A DNA stretch of 64,000 nucleotides from Granulosicoccus sp963833195 (GTDB taxonomy: Bacteria > Pseudomonadota > Gammaproteobacteria > Granulosicoccales > Granulosicoccaceae): assembly GCA_963833195.1 (NCBI GenBank), contig CAWHXF010000028.1, positions 558,001 through 622,000 on the forward strand. The letters run 5' to 3'. The notes below the pieces were generated by a model. It was given only the letters and a program-made list of their open reading frames with translations. It had not been told where the DNA came from and ran no database searches. This document shows, piece by piece, positions 16,760 to 26,639 of the stretch (the stretch's first letter is position 1; every line of letters begins with the position of its first letter). The position numbers were made by a program, and so were the translations under genes.

Positions 16760-19047
16760 TCAGCCCTCGACCGACACCCCGTCCACGTTCTGGAACCCTC
16801 GCGGCAGCTTCCGGCCCCGCTGACCGCGCTCGCCGAGGTAGTGCTCCAGCTCGCTCCACTTGATGACGGTGTGGCGCTTGCCGGCCTCCACGCGCAGCTT
16901 GCCGCCGGCCGGCACCACGGCCAGTGCCGACATGGACTCCTCGCCGGAGGCGAGCTTGGCGCCCGGGATGTTCAGCAGCTTGTTGCCCTTGCCGCGCGCC
17001 ATCTCCGGCAGGGACGCCACCGGGAAGCAGAGCAGCGTGCCGAAGTTCGAGATGGCGGCGACGCGGTCACCGCCCTTCGCCGTCGACGCGATCGGTCGTG
17101 CGGACAGCACCTGCGCCCCGTTCGGGACCGACAGCACGACCTTGCCCGCCTTGTTGCGCGACACGAGATCCCCGAGCCGCGCGACGAAGCCGTAGCCCGC
17201 GCTGGTGGAGAACAGCCAGCGATCCTCGTCGTCGCCCATCATGACGCTCACGAAGCGCGCGCCGTCGGGCGGCCGCAACCGGCCGCTGATGGGCTCGCCG
17301 AGCCCGCGCGCCGACGGGAAGCCGTGCGCGGCCACGCCGTACACGCGGCCCGTGGAGTCCAGGAACAGCGCGGTGTCGTTGGTGCGCCCCTTCGCCGCGC
17401 TCATGAAACCGTCGCCTGCCTTGTACTGCAGCGCCTCGGGGTCCACGTCGTGACCCTTGCCGGCACGCACCCAACCGCGCTCGGACAACACCACGGTGAT
17501 CGGCTCGCTCGGCATGAGCTCCGCATCGCTGATGGCCACGGCCGCTTCTCGCTCCACGATCGGCGAGCGGCGCTCGTCGCCGTAGGCCTCGATGTCCTCG
17601 GTGAGCTCGGTCTTGATGAGCGTCTTCAAACGGCGCTCCGAGCCGAGCGTCTGCTCGAGCTTCCTGCGCTCCTTCTCCAGGGCCTCCTGCTCGCCGCGGA
17701 TCTGCATCTCCTCGAGCTTGGCCAGATGCCGCAGCTTCAGCTCCAGGATGGCCTCGGCCTGGATGTCGGTGATGCCGAAGCGGCTCATGAGCACCGGCTT
17801 CGGTTCGTCGTTCTGCCGGATGATGGCGATGACCTCGTCGATGTTGAGGTACGCGATCATCAGGCCCTCGAGCACGTGCAGCCGCGCGACGACCTTGTCC
17901 AGGCGCCACTGCAGGCGGCGCCGCACCGTCTCGACGCGGAAGCCCAGCCACTCGTGCAGCAGCGGCAGCAGCGGCTTGACCTGCGGCTTGCCGTTCAGCC
18001 CGATCACGTTCACGTTGACGCGGTACGTGCGCTCCAGGTCGGTGGTGAAGAACAGGTGACGCATCAGCGACTCGGCGTCGACGTTCCTCGAGCGCGGCAC
18101 GATCACCAGGCGCGTGGGATACACGTGGTCCGACTCGTCGCGGATGTCCTCGACCATCGGCAGCTTCTTCGCGTTCATCTGCGCGCCGATCTGCTCGAGC
18201 ACGCGCGAGCCCGACACCTGGAACGGCAGCGCCGTGATGACGATGTCGCCGGCCTCGCGCGTCCACACCGCGCGCGCGCGCAGCCCGCCCGTGCCCCGTC
18301 TCGTAGATGCTGCGGATATCGCGCGCGGGCGTGATGACCTCGGCCTCGGTGGGGTAGTCGGGGCCCTGCACGTGCTCCAGCACCTCGTCGAGCGTGGCAC
18401 GGGGCTTGTCCAGCAGCAGCATGCAGGCCGCGCCGATCTCGCGCAGGTTGTGCGGCGGGATGTCGGTCGCCATGCCGACCGCGATGCCGGTCGTGCTGTT
18501 CAGACAGGATGTGCGGCAGGCGCGAGGGCAGCAGCACGGGCTCGGACAGGGTGCCGTCGAAGTTCGGCGCGAAGTCCACCGTGCCCTGACCGAGCTCCTG
18601 CAGCAGCGTCTTCGCGAAGCGGGTGAGGCGGGACTCGGTGTAGCGCATGGCCGCGAACGACTTCGGGTCGTCCTGGCTGCCCCAGTTGCCCTGCCCGTCC
18701 ACGAGCGGATAGCGGTAGGTGAACGGCTGCGCCATCAGCACCATGGCCTCGTAGCAGGCCGAGTCCCCGTGCGGGTGGAACTTGCCCAGCACGTCGCCGA
18801 CGGTGCGCGCGGACTTCTTGTGCTTGGACGCCGCCGAGAGCCCCAGCTCGCTCATGGCGTAGACGATGCGGCGCTGCACCGGCTTCAGGCCGTCCCCCAC
18901 GTGCGGCAGGGCGCGGTCCAGGATGACGTACATCGAGTAGTCGAGGTACGCCTTCTCGGTGTACTCGCCGAGCGCGAGCTCCTCGATGTGCTCGACGACC
19001 GCGGCCTTCGGCCGGGAGCTCGAGGAGGACTTCTTCTTGGCAGCCAT
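16760..19047 (-). CDS. parC: DNA topoisomerase IV subunit A, interrupted by two single-base insertions
   Basis: After correction the protein is 761 residues. Segment 1 runs MAAKKKSSSSS to LLPSRLPHIL and contains Tyr136 in RYTESRL and the quinolone region HPHGDSACYE with Ser96 and Glu100 (wild-type residues). At 18504 an extra base separates it from segment 2 (STTGIAVGMATDIPPHN to RSIYETG). At 18294-18297 a run of four C instead of three separates segment 2 from segment 3 (GGLRARAVW onward), which carries the C-terminal beta-propeller. Because parC is essential, the two insertions are most likely sequence errors. The promoter appears leaderless. Confidence 0.93.
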
Positions 19048-19054
19048 GCGGCGG

Positions 19055-19060
19055 AGTGTA
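19055..19060 (-). promoter_or_regulatory. -10 box (TACACT) of a leaderless parC promoter
   Basis: TACACT on the minus strand ends seven bases before the parC ATG at 19047. No Shine-Dalgarno sequence lies between. Confidence 0.5.
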
Positions 19061-19165
19061 GGACGGAGGATGTGGGGCCGGGCGCGAGCGTGCGCGCCGG
19101 CCCCATCATCTCACTGTTGGTGCATACAGCGCCAGGGTGGAGCGGCGCGGCCCGAAGGAACGGAC

Positions 19166-19642
19166 TCAGCGGTCACCGCCCCATTTGTGCACGGCGTCGC
19201 CGGCCGCGAACGGGTCGTGCACCGTCAGTGTCTCGATGCGCTGGCCGTGTTGCAGATCCTCCGTGTACAACAGTCGGGCGCCGGCCTCGAGGGCGCCCGC
19301 CACGATCAGGGCGTCGTGCCAGGAGAAGCGCCAGCGCTCGCGGATGCCGAGCGCGCGCTCGTAGAGCTCGACCGATGCGAAGACGGTACACAACGGCGCC
19401 AGCACCTCCGACAGGTAACGGCTCGCCCGTGCCTCGTCCATCGGCTCGGGGAAGCGCACCGTCGCCACGTTCAGGAACTCCCGTACCACCTGGGTGCTCG
19501 TGACGGCGGCGCCCTCGGCGAGCGCCCGACTCACGAGGTCCCGCGCGATCGCGCGCTTCGCGGCCGCCCCGGCGTCGAACGTGTAGACCAGCACGTTCGT
19601 GTCGAGAAAGCCCAGGGGCGCGTCAGCGATGATGTCCGCCAC
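19166..19642 (-). CDS. PIN-domain ribonuclease toxin (VapC-like)
   Basis: 158 residues from the GTG at 19642, which lies inside the antitoxin's 3' end (20-base overlap). PIN acidic residues are visible: Asp in FLDTNVLVYTFD, Glu in QVVREFLNVA, Asp in SWHDALIVAGA and Asp in YTEDLQHG. Such toxins cleave tRNA or mRNA when unopposed. The preceding small gene encodes its likely antitoxin. Confidence 0.85.
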   Translation of the reverse strand: MADIIADAPLGFLDTNVLVYTFDAGAAAKRAIARDLVSRALAEGAAVTSTQVVREFLNVATVRFPEPMDEARASRYLSEVLAPLCTVFASVELYERALGIRERWRFSWHDALIVAGALEAGARLLYTEDLQHGQRIETLTVHDPFAAGDAVHKWGGDR

Positions 19643-19895
19643 GCTCGTTCGCCTCGTCGCGCGAGTAGGGCCCGTCCGAGCGCACGTCGTCCAGGGATGC
19701 CATGAGCCGCGCGTAGGCGGCCCGCCGACGCGCGGCATCGTCGTCGGTGCCGGCGTAGGACGCGAGCCAGCGACGGAACTCGGCGTTGAGCGTCGTGCGG
19801 CGACGTTCCGCCTTCGCCCGTGCCGCGGCGATCAGCCGCTCTTCCGCGCTCAGGGTGATGTTCTTCACGTTGTGCCGCACTCCACGCGTGTACAC
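19623..19895 (-). CDS. VapB-like antitoxin
   Basis: 90 residues from GTG 19895; GTG 19868 (VKNITLSAEE) is an alternative. The N-terminal VKNITLSAEERLIAAARAKAER resembles the ribbon-helix-helix DNA-binding domain of VapB-type antitoxins; the acidic tail should wrap the PIN toxin. GTG 19895 is favoured because a TACACT box lies six bases upstream, giving a leaderless transcript. A perfect ten-base palindrome covers the start and may be its own operator. Confidence 0.72.
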   Translation of the reverse strand: MYTRGVRHNVKNITLSAEERLIAAARAKAERRRTTLNAEFRRWLASYAGTDDDAARRRAAYARLMASLDDVRSDGPYSRDEANERGGHHR

Positions 19896-19907
19896 GAGTC
19901 CAGTGTA
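19887..19907 (-). promoter_or_regulatory. Antitoxin promoter with overlapping palindromic operator
   Basis: An extended -10 (TGCTACACT, box at 19902-19907) lies six bases from the GTG at 19895. The perfect palindrome CGTGTACACG (19887-19896) overlaps the expected transcription start, the right place for autorepression by the ribbon-helix-helix antitoxin. Confidence 0.55.
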
Positions 19908-20060
19908 GCATCGGGCCGACGGTCGATCCGCGGTCGGCGGCTTGTCGATCTGACAGGCTCGCTCGACGCCGGTCCGGCCGCGCCGATCGGCACGGCAAGG
20001 TCCAGCCCATTTCGTGCGCCCGCGTGCGCCTCCGCACGTTCCTTCACAGACTCGCCGCCA

Positions 20061-21338
20061 ATGACCACGAGCATCCGACTTCGCCGCGCCGCCCTTGCCG
20101 CGCCCTTCTTCGGCCTGGCCACGGCCGCGAACGCCCAGGACGCCGGGCCCGTGGAGGTCGCGATGCACTACAGCGCCGAGCAGGCGGCGCCCTTGATCGA
20201 ATGCTTCGCCCGCTACGAGGCCGAGACCGGCACGGCCGTGGAATACACCCAGCTCTCCTACCGCGACTACCTGCAGACGGTGCTGACCTCGCGCCTGGCC
20301 GGCCAGTCGCCGGACGTCTACCACGTGTACTCGATCTGGGCACCGCAGCTCGTCGACAACGGCGTGCTGGCCGAACCGCCGGACGAGCTCGCGCGGTTCG
20401 TGCGCGACGGCTACGCGCCGACCACCGTCGATGCCGCGACCATCGAGGACACGCTGTGGGGCGTGCCGAGCGAGGTCAGCGCGTACCTGCTGGTCTCCAA
20501 CATGAAACTCTTGCGCGAGGCCGGCATCGAGTCTCCGCCGACGACGTTCGAGGAGCTGCGCGAGGCGGCGGCGAAGATCACGACGAGGAACGCGCAGGGG
20601 CGCATCGAGACGGCGGGCTTCGCGCTCGCGGAATCGTCGACCGGCACGGGCCTCGTGCACCCCTTCTACGCGCAGCTCTACTCCGCGGGCATCGATCCCT
20701 ACACCGACGGCTTCGAGGGCACGAACTACGCGAGCGATGCCGCCGTGGCCGCGGTCGCCGAGATGAAAAGCCTGTTCGACGAGGACATCACCGACCGCTC
20801 GGTCGATGCCTTCGACTTTCCCGCCGGCGGCATCGGCATGATGATCATGGCCAACTGGCTCAAGGCCGACATCGAAGCGGGCTTCGGCGATGCGTTCGCC
20901 GACGACGTCGCCGTGTCGGCCCTGCCGTTCGGCGAGGACTGGAAGACGCTGCAGTACGCGTTCTTCTTCGGGGTCGACTCGGGCTCGGACGTCGCCGACG
21001 AGGCGTGGGACGTGGTGCGCTGGATCAACTCCCCCGAGTCCGCGTCGAGCGAGGGTGGCCCCTCGTGCATGGGCGAGACGCTCGCGAGCTTCGGCGCGCT
21101 GACGGCCAACGCGCACGATCTGGACGCGCTCGGCGAGCCGGACGCGTTCACCGCTCCGTACATCGATGCCCTCGAGAGCGGACGCGCCATCACGCAGCCG
21201 AACGTCATGCAGGCCGCCGAGATCGAGCGGCTCATGGCGGACCGCATCGGCGCGGCCATCGACGGCGCGGGCACGCCCGAGGACGAGATGACGGAGCTCG
21301 ACGAGGAAGTGTCGGACATCCTGTCCGAGTTCTACTGA
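20061..21338 (+). CDS. Carbohydrate ABC transporter substrate-binding protein
   Basis: 425 residues of family-1 extracellular solute-binding type. A signal peptide (RRAALAAPFFGLATAANAQ) precedes VEVAMHYSAEQAAPLIECFARYEAETGTAVEY. The pattern SRLAGQSPDVYHVYSIWAPQLVDNG and AAGGIGMMIMANW-like FPAGGIGMMIMANWLK fit sugar binders. Two permease genes follow; no ATPase gene is present. The ligand is unknown. Confidence 0.87.
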   Translation: MTTSIRLRRAALAAPFFGLATAANAQDAGPVEVAMHYSAEQAAPLIECFARYEAETGTAVEYTQLSYRDYLQTVLTSRLAGQSPDVYHVYSIWAPQLVDNGVLAEPPDELARFVRDGYAPTTVDAATIEDTLWGVPSEVSAYLLVSNMKLLREAGIESPPTTFEELREAAAKITTRNAQGRIETAGFALAESSTGTGLVHPFYAQLYSAGIDPYTDGFEGTNYASDAAVAAVAEMKSLFDEDITDRSVDAFDFPAGGIGMMIMANWLKADIEAGFGDAFADDVAVSALPFGEDWKTLQYAFFFGVDSGSDVADEAWDVVRWINSPESASSEGGPSCMGETLASFGALTANAHDLDALGEPDAFTAPYIDALESGRAITQPNVMQAAEIERLMADRIGAAIDGAGTPEDEMTELDEEVSDILSEFY

Positions 21339-21343
21339 CGCGC

Positions 21344-22231
21344 GTGCGGGGCTTGCGCGCGCGGCTCGGGTCGCCCGGCGCCGCGCCGTGGGTGTTCCTC
21401 GCGCCGCTGCTCGTCTTCGGCGTCGTCTTCTTCCTGCTGCCGCTCGTCTTCTCGCTGTACCTGTCGTTCACGCGCTGGAACCCGCTGGGCACGCCGCGCT
21501 TCGTCGGCTGGAACCAGTTCGAGTACCTCCTGACCCGCGACGATCGCTTCGTCGAGACGTTGCTGAACACCTTCACGTTCGCGTTCGGCTTCGTGGCGCT
21601 GAGCGTGCCGCTGGCGCTCGGGCTCGCGTTCACGTTCTCGCGCGCGCGGGGCCGGGCCTTCTGGCGCTCGGTCTACTACCTGCCGCAGGTCACGAACATC
21701 GTCGCCATCGCGTACCTGTGGCAGTTCGTGCTCGATGACCGGAACGGGCTCGTGAACCGGCTGCTGGGCGGCATGGGCGTGCGCGGGCCGGACTGGCTCA
21801 CCGATCCGGTCATGGCCATGGTGTCGGTGATCCTCGTGATGGTCTGGTACGAGCTCGGGCGTTCCATGCTCGTGTTCTCGGCGGCGCTCGAGGGCGTGGA
21901 CCCGGCGCTGTACGAGGCCGCCGAGCTCGACGGCGCACGCGCCTTCGAGCAGTTCCGCTACATCACCGTGCCGTCGATCCGACCCGCCATCGCGTTCGTG
22001 ACCATCACGAGCTTCATCACGGGCATGGGGTTCTTCACGCTGATTCTCGCGATGACGGGCGGCGGGCCGCGCGGCTCGACCGAGGTGACGGCCTTGTATC
22101 TCTACCAGATGGCCTTCCAGGACCTGCGCATGGGCCGGGCCTCGGCCGCGGCGTTCCTGCTGTTCCTGATCATCGGCGCGCTCACCCTCGTGCAGGCGCG
22201 CGCGTTCCGCGAACCGAAGTCCGCGACGTGA
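21344..22231 (+). CDS. ABC sugar-type permease, MalF-like
   Basis: 295 residues from GTG 21344, five bases after the binding-protein stop. Six predicted membrane helices (e.g. WVFLAPLLVFGVVFFLLPLVF) and the EAA loop EAAELDGARAFEQFRYITVP, which contacts the ATPase. Its stop overlaps the next GTG (GTGA). Confidence 0.88.
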   Translation: MRGLRARLGSPGAAPWVFLAPLLVFGVVFFLLPLVFSLYLSFTRWNPLGTPRFVGWNQFEYLLTRDDRFVETLLNTFTFAFGFVALSVPLALGLAFTFSRARGRAFWRSVYYLPQVTNIVAIAYLWQFVLDDRNGLVNRLLGGMGVRGPDWLTDPVMAMVSVILVMVWYELGRSMLVFSAALEGVDPALYEAAELDGARAFEQFRYITVPSIRPAIAFVTITSFITGMGFFTLILAMTGGGPRGSTEVTALYLYQMAFQDLRMGRASAAAFLLFLIIGALTLVQARAFREPKSAT

Positions 22232-23091
22232 GGATCGGCTCCGCGCTGAAGTACGCCCTGCTCGGTCTCGGTGCCGTGCTGATGCTGCTGCCCTTCGTGG
22301 ACATGTTCGTCGGCGCGCTCAGATCCCCGAGCGATGTCTACGCGAACCCGCCGCGCTGGCTGCCCGCGGACCCGCAATGGAACGTCTACGCGCGCGTGTT
22401 CCGGGAACTGCCGATGACGACGTGGTTCTTCAACAGCATCGTCGTGACGAGCATCATCACGGTGCTGCAGGTGGCCACGAGCACCATGGCGGGCTTCGCG
22501 CTGGCGAAGTACCGCTTCGGCGGCCGGGACCGGCTGTTCGGTCTGGTGCTGGGCGCGCAGATGTTCCCCTTCTTCCTGTTCATCATCCCGATCTTCTTCC
22601 TGCTGCGCTTCATGCCGCTGGCGGGCGGCAACGATCTGCTCGGCCAGGGCGGCTCGGGCCTGCTCGGCTCCTACGCGGCGCTCGTCCTGCCGTTCACCGT
22701 GACCTGGTACGGCGTGTTCCTGATGCGCCAGTTCTGCCTGTCGATCCCCGACGAGCTGCTGGAGGCCATGCGGCTCGACGGGGCATCGGAGTACCAGATC
22801 TTCGGCAAGCTCGTGCTGCCGCTCGTGAAGCCCGCGATCGCGACGCTCGCCCTGTTCTCGTTCGTGTATCACTGGAACGAGTTCATCTGGACGATGACGG
22901 TGACGCGCTCGGCGCCCGAGCTGCAGACCCTGCCGGTGGGCATCTTCCTGCTCGAAGGCGCGTTCGGCGCGCTCGACCAGAAGTCCCTGCAGCAGGCGGC
23001 GCTGGCGGTGTCGGTGGTGCCGGTGGCCGTGCTGTTCCTGGCGCTGCAGCGGTTGTACGTGGGGAACGATCTGGGGTCGGCGCTCAAGTGA
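22228..23091 (+). CDS. ABC sugar-type permease, MalG-like
   Basis: 287 residues beginning at a GTG that overlaps the previous stop. Six membrane helices and the EAA loop EAMRLDGASEYQIFGKLVLP. The pair of permeases forms the membrane channel of the importer. An ATP-binding subunit must be supplied from elsewhere in the genome, as with shared MsmK-type ATPases. Confidence 0.88.
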   Translation: MRIGSALKYALLGLGAVLMLLPFVDMFVGALRSPSDVYANPPRWLPADPQWNVYARVFRELPMTTWFFNSIVVTSIITVLQVATSTMAGFALAKYRFGGRDRLFGLVLGAQMFPFFLFIIPIFFLLRFMPLAGGNDLLGQGGSGLLGSYAALVLPFTVTWYGVFLMRQFCLSIPDELLEAMRLDGASEYQIFGKLVLPLVKPAIATLALFSFVYHWNEFIWTMTVTRSAPELQTLPVGIFLLEGAFGALDQKSLQQAALAVSVVPVAVLFLALQRLYVGNDLGSALK

Positions 23092-23095
23092 GCAC

Positions 23096-24859
23096 ATGGG
23101 CGACGGAATGGCGACCCCTGCGGGCGACCGGTACGATGCCGGACGCCACGTTCGCGTTCGAGGTGCTCCCATCCTGAGACGTCCGGACGATCCGCTCGGG
23201 CTGGACCCCGAAGGCCGCGGCGAGCGACGCTGGAGCATCACGCCCGGAAGGGCGTTGCTGGTGCTCGTCATCGCCATACTCGGACCGCTCGTCGTCGCGC
23301 TCGCGTGGCGGGCGGTGTTCGTGCACGACGATGGCGCACCTGCCCTCCCCGCCGAATCTACCGGACTCGCCCCGCCCGTGAGCCTCGACTTCGCCGCGCT
23401 GAATGCGTCCATCGACGCGCTGTCCGCCGAACGCGCCGCGGAAGTCGCGGCGATCGTGGAGTCGGCAGACGTGCGCGCGCTCGCGGACGCGGCGGCGGCG
23501 GGCCGGGTCGGTGCACGCGAGCTCGTGGCGTTCCACCTCTCGCGCATCCGTGCGCACGATGCCGCGCTGCACTCGGTGGTGCGGCTGAACCCGGCGGCGT
23601 TCGGCGCGGCGGACGCGCTGGATGCATTGGCCGCCTCCGGCGGCCGCGCGGGAAGCCTGCACGGCGTGCCGGTGCTGGTGAAGGACAACATCGCCACGGG
23701 AGACGGGATGCCGGTGACGGTGGGCGCCGCGGCGCTCGCCGACCACCGCTCGCCCGTCGACGCGCCGGTGGTGCGGCGGCTGCGCGAGGCGGGCGCGATC
23801 GTGCTCGGCAAGACGAACCTGTCGGAATGGGCGTACTTCATGTCCAGCGACGCGCCGAGCGGCTACAGCGCCGTCGGCGGCCAGTCCGTCAACCCCTGGG
23901 GCGCGGATCTGGAGGTGCTCGGTTCCAGCTCGGGCTCGGCGGTGGCGGCGGCCATGGGCTTCGCCCCGCTCACGCTCGGCACCGAGACGACGGGCTCGAT
24001 CGTCGCGCCCGCGGCCGCGAACGGGGTGGCGGGCATGCGCCCGTCCGAAGGCGTCGTCGAGGGAGGACTGATCGCGCCGATCCTGCCGGCGCTGGACGGT
24101 GCCGGTCCGATCGCCCCTCGGGTGGCGGACCTGCAGGTCGCGCTCGAGGCCATCGCCGCGCGCTCGATCGGGCCCGTGCCGCGTGGGGTGTCGCTGAACG
24201 GCGTGCGGTTCGGCGTGCCCATCGTGGCGGGCATGAACATCGGCGCCGCGGCGGGCGCGCCGTTCGACGCCGCGGTGGCGGCGCTGGAGGCGGCGGGGGC
24301 CACGGTGTTCGCGGTGCCGGTGCCGGACGCGGCGGCCGTGGCGCTCGCCGGTTCGCAGCGCACGCTCTTCGCGGGCGGGATGCGCGACGCGGTGGATGCC
24401 TGGCTCACCGACACGCGCGCGCCGTTCGCGTCGCTCGCCGATATCGTGGCGTGGAACGCCGCCGCGCCCGCGGAGCGCATGCCGTACGGACAGGATCTGC
24501 TGGTACGCGCGGTCGAGGCCGGCGCGACGTCGGCCGAGCACGCCGCCCTCCTCGAGGACTACCGCGCGACCGCGCTGGGCACGATCACGGATCTCGCCGC
24601 GCGACACTCGCTGGACGCGGTGCTGTCCGTCGACAACCTGTTCGCGCTGTTCTACGCCGGAGCAGGCGTCGCGGCCATCACCGTGCCCATCGGACGGGAT
24701 GCGGCGGGCCAGCCGCACGGGGCGACGCTGGTGGCGGTGGAGCCCGATGCGGATGCGGCGTTGCTGGGGCTGGCCGCGGCGGTGGAGCGGGTGGCGGGGC
24801 GGGCCGGAGCGCCCGTTCTGATTGGCAGCCCTAGGCCAGCAACCCCCGTCGCTTCATGA
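23096..24859 (+). CDS. Amidase-signature family hydrolase with N-terminal membrane anchor
   Basis: Up to 587 residues. A hydrophobic helix at about 53-73 (ALLVLVIAILGPLVVALAW) precedes the amidase-signature domain. The catalytic Ser-cisSer-Lys triad is intact: Lys in VLVKDNIA, the first Ser in GSSSGSAVAAA and the nucleophile in GTETTGSIVAP. The N-terminus is uncertain: ATG 23096 or 23108 would begin a long charged cytosolic leader. The substrate is an unknown amide. The 3' end overlaps convergent pgi by 29 bases. It follows the ABC permease by four bases, possibly in the same operon. Confidence 0.83.
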   Translation: MGDGMATPAGDRYDAGRHVRVRGAPILRRPDDPLGLDPEGRGERRWSITPGRALLVLVIAILGPLVVALAWRAVFVHDDGAPALPAESTGLAPPVSLDFAALNASIDALSAERAAEVAAIVESADVRALADAAAAGRVGARELVAFHLSRIRAHDAALHSVVRLNPAAFGAADALDALAASGGRAGSLHGVPVLVKDNIATGDGMPVTVGAAALADHRSPVDAPVVRRLREAGAIVLGKTNLSEWAYFMSSDAPSGYSAVGGQSVNPWGADLEVLGSSSGSAVAAAMGFAPLTLGTETTGSIVAPAAANGVAGMRPSEGVVEGGLIAPILPALDGAGPIAPRVADLQVALEAIAARSIGPVPRGVSLNGVRFGVPIVAGMNIGAAAGAPFDAAVAALEAAGATVFAVPVPDAAAVALAGSQRTLFAGGMRDAVDAWLTDTRAPFASLADIVAWNAAAPAERMPYGQDLLVRAVEAGATSAEHAALLEDYRATALGTITDLAARHSLDAVLSVDNLFALFYAGAGVAAITVPIGRDAAGQPHGATLVAVEPDADAALLGLAAAVERVAGRAGAPVLIGSPRPATPVAS

Positions 24860-26483
24860 TCCGGTTCGCGAGCGCGTTGGTCGACGCATCGTGCGACGTC
24901 ACGCTCTGCCCCGAATCGAGCTCGGCCTTGATCGACTTCGCGAGCTGCTTGCCGAGCTCCACGCCCCACTGATCGAACGGGTCGATGTCCCAGATGCAGG
25001 CCTCGACGAACACCTTGTGCTCGTAGAGCGCGATGAGCGCGCCGAGCGCGTGCGGGTCCAGCTTGCCGATCAGCAAGGTGTTGGTGGGCCGGTTGCCCGC
25101 GAAGGTGCGGTGCGGCGCGACGGCGTCGATGTCGGCGTCCGAGGCGCCGGCGGCCTTCATCTCGCGTCGCACCTCGTCCTCGGACTTGCCCTTCATGAGC
25201 GCCTCGGTCTGCGCGAGGCAGTTCGCGATCAGCAGCTCGTGGTGCTCGCCGAGCGGATTGAGGCTCTGCATCGGCAGGATGAAGTCCGCGGGGATGACGT
25301 GCGTGCCCTGGTGCACCAGCTGGAAGAAGGCGTGCTGGCCGTTGGTACCGGGCTCGCCCCAGACCACAGGACCCGTGGACACGGTGACGGGCGTGCCGTC
25401 CACGTGCACGGACTTGCCGTTGCTCTCCATGGTGAGCTGCTGCAGGTACGCGGGAAAGCGGTGCAGGTACTGGTCGTAGGGCGCGACGAGGTGGGTCTCC
25501 GCGCCCAGGAAGTTCGAGTACCAGACCGTGAGCAGCGCCAGCGTGACGGGCAGGTTCGACTCGAGCGGCGCTTCGCGGAAATGCATGTCCATGGCGTGCG
25601 CGCCTTCGAGGAACTGCTCGAAGCGGTGCATGCCGATCGACAGGATGAGCGGCAGCCCGATGGCCGACCACAGCGAGTAGCGCCCGCCCACCCAGTCCCA
25701 GAAGCCGAACATGTTGGCGGTATCGATGCCGAAGTCGCCCACGGCCTGCGCGTTCGTGGACACCGCCACGAAGTGCTTGCGGACGTCGGCCTCGGTGGCG
25801 CCGGAGCCGAGGAACCAGTCGCGCGCGGAATGCGCGTTCGCGAGCGTCTCCTGCGTCGTGAACGTCTTGGAGGCGACGATGAACAGCGTGGTGTCCGCGT
25901 CCAGGCCCTTCAGTGCCGAGACGAGGTGCGAGCCGTCGACGTTGGACACGAAGTGCATCCGCAGCCGTTCGTGCGCGAAGGGCGCGAGCGCCTCGACCGC
26001 CATGAGCGGCCCGAGATCGGAGCCGCCGATGCCGATGTTCACGATGTCGGTGATCGGCTTGCCGGTGTGCCCCGTCCAGTCGCCGTCACGCACGCGCTCG
26101 GAAAAACCGCGCAGCCGGTCCAGCACGGCCAGGATGCCGGGCATGACGTCCTCGCCATCCACCATGACGGGCTCGCCCGAGCGGTTGCGCAGCGCGGTGT
26201 GCAGCGCCGGACGGTGCTCGGTGGGGTTCACGATCTCGCCGCCGAACATGCGATCGCGGCGCGCCTCTACGTCGCTGGCCCGCGCCAGCGACACGAGCGC
26301 CTCGCGCACGGCCACGTCGGTATGGTTCTTCGAGGCGTCGAGCACGAGGCCGCAGGCCTCGAGCGTGCAGGCCGCCACGCGACCGGGCTCGGACGCGAAG
26401 AGCTCGACGAGCGTGCGGTCGTGCATCTCGCTCGCGCGGGTCTCGAGGGCGCGCCACTCGGGGCGCTCGTCGGGTCGTGCCAT
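24831..26483 (-). CDS. pgi: Glucose-6-phosphate isomerase
   Basis: 550 residues. Signature segments VNIGIGGSDLGP, ASKTFTTQETLANA, GGRYSLWSAIGLP and the catalytic region near GEPGTNGQHAFFQLVHQG are all present. It interconverts glucose-6-phosphate and fructose-6-phosphate. Transcribed alone; a TACACT box lies about 55 bases upstream. Confidence 0.97.
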   Translation of the reverse strand: MARPDERPEWRALETRASEMHDRTLVELFASEPGRVAACTLEACGLVLDASKNHTDVAVREALVSLARASDVEARRDRMFGGEIVNPTEHRPALHTALRNRSGEPVMVDGEDVMPGILAVLDRLRGFSERVRDGDWTGHTGKPITDIVNIGIGGSDLGPLMAVEALAPFAHERLRMHFVSNVDGSHLVSALKGLDADTTLFIVASKTFTTQETLANAHSARDWFLGSGATEADVRKHFVAVSTNAQAVGDFGIDTANMFGFWDWVGGRYSLWSAIGLPLILSIGMHRFEQFLEGAHAMDMHFREAPLESNLPVTLALLTVWYSNFLGAETHLVAPYDQYLHRFPAYLQQLTMESNGKSVHVDGTPVTVSTGPVVWGEPGTNGQHAFFQLVHQGTHVIPADFILPMQSLNPLGEHHELLIANCLAQTEALMKGKSEDEVRREMKAAGASDADIDAVAPHRTFAGNRPTNTLLIGKLDPHALGALIALYEHKVFVEACIWDIDPFDQWGVELGKQLAKSIKAELDSGQSVTSHDASTNALANRIMKRRGLLA

Positions 26484-26537
26484 GGGGGCGCTTCGCGTTG
26501 CGTGGGACCGCCCGGAAGGGGCGACCGTGGACGCGCG

Positions 26538-26543
26538 AGTGTA
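26538..26543 (-). promoter_or_regulatory. -10 box (TACACT) upstream of pgi
   Basis: TACACT on the minus strand predicts a leader of about 48 bases before the pgi ATG. No good -35 box is seen. Confidence 0.3.
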
Positions 26544-26639
26544 GCGAAGCGGCCGCCGCCGTCGGTACCGGGGACGTGGTGGACGCGCCTGATCGACCGG
26601 CTGGGCACGACCGTGCTGCTGCTGCGCGAGCAGCTCCGA

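Noticed and set aside
23096..24859. Pairing the amidase with the tryptophan-monooxygenase-like oxidase as an indole-acetic-acid pathway
   Set aside because: The genes are 18 kb apart, the amidase has a membrane anchor, and neither substrate can be read from the sequence.
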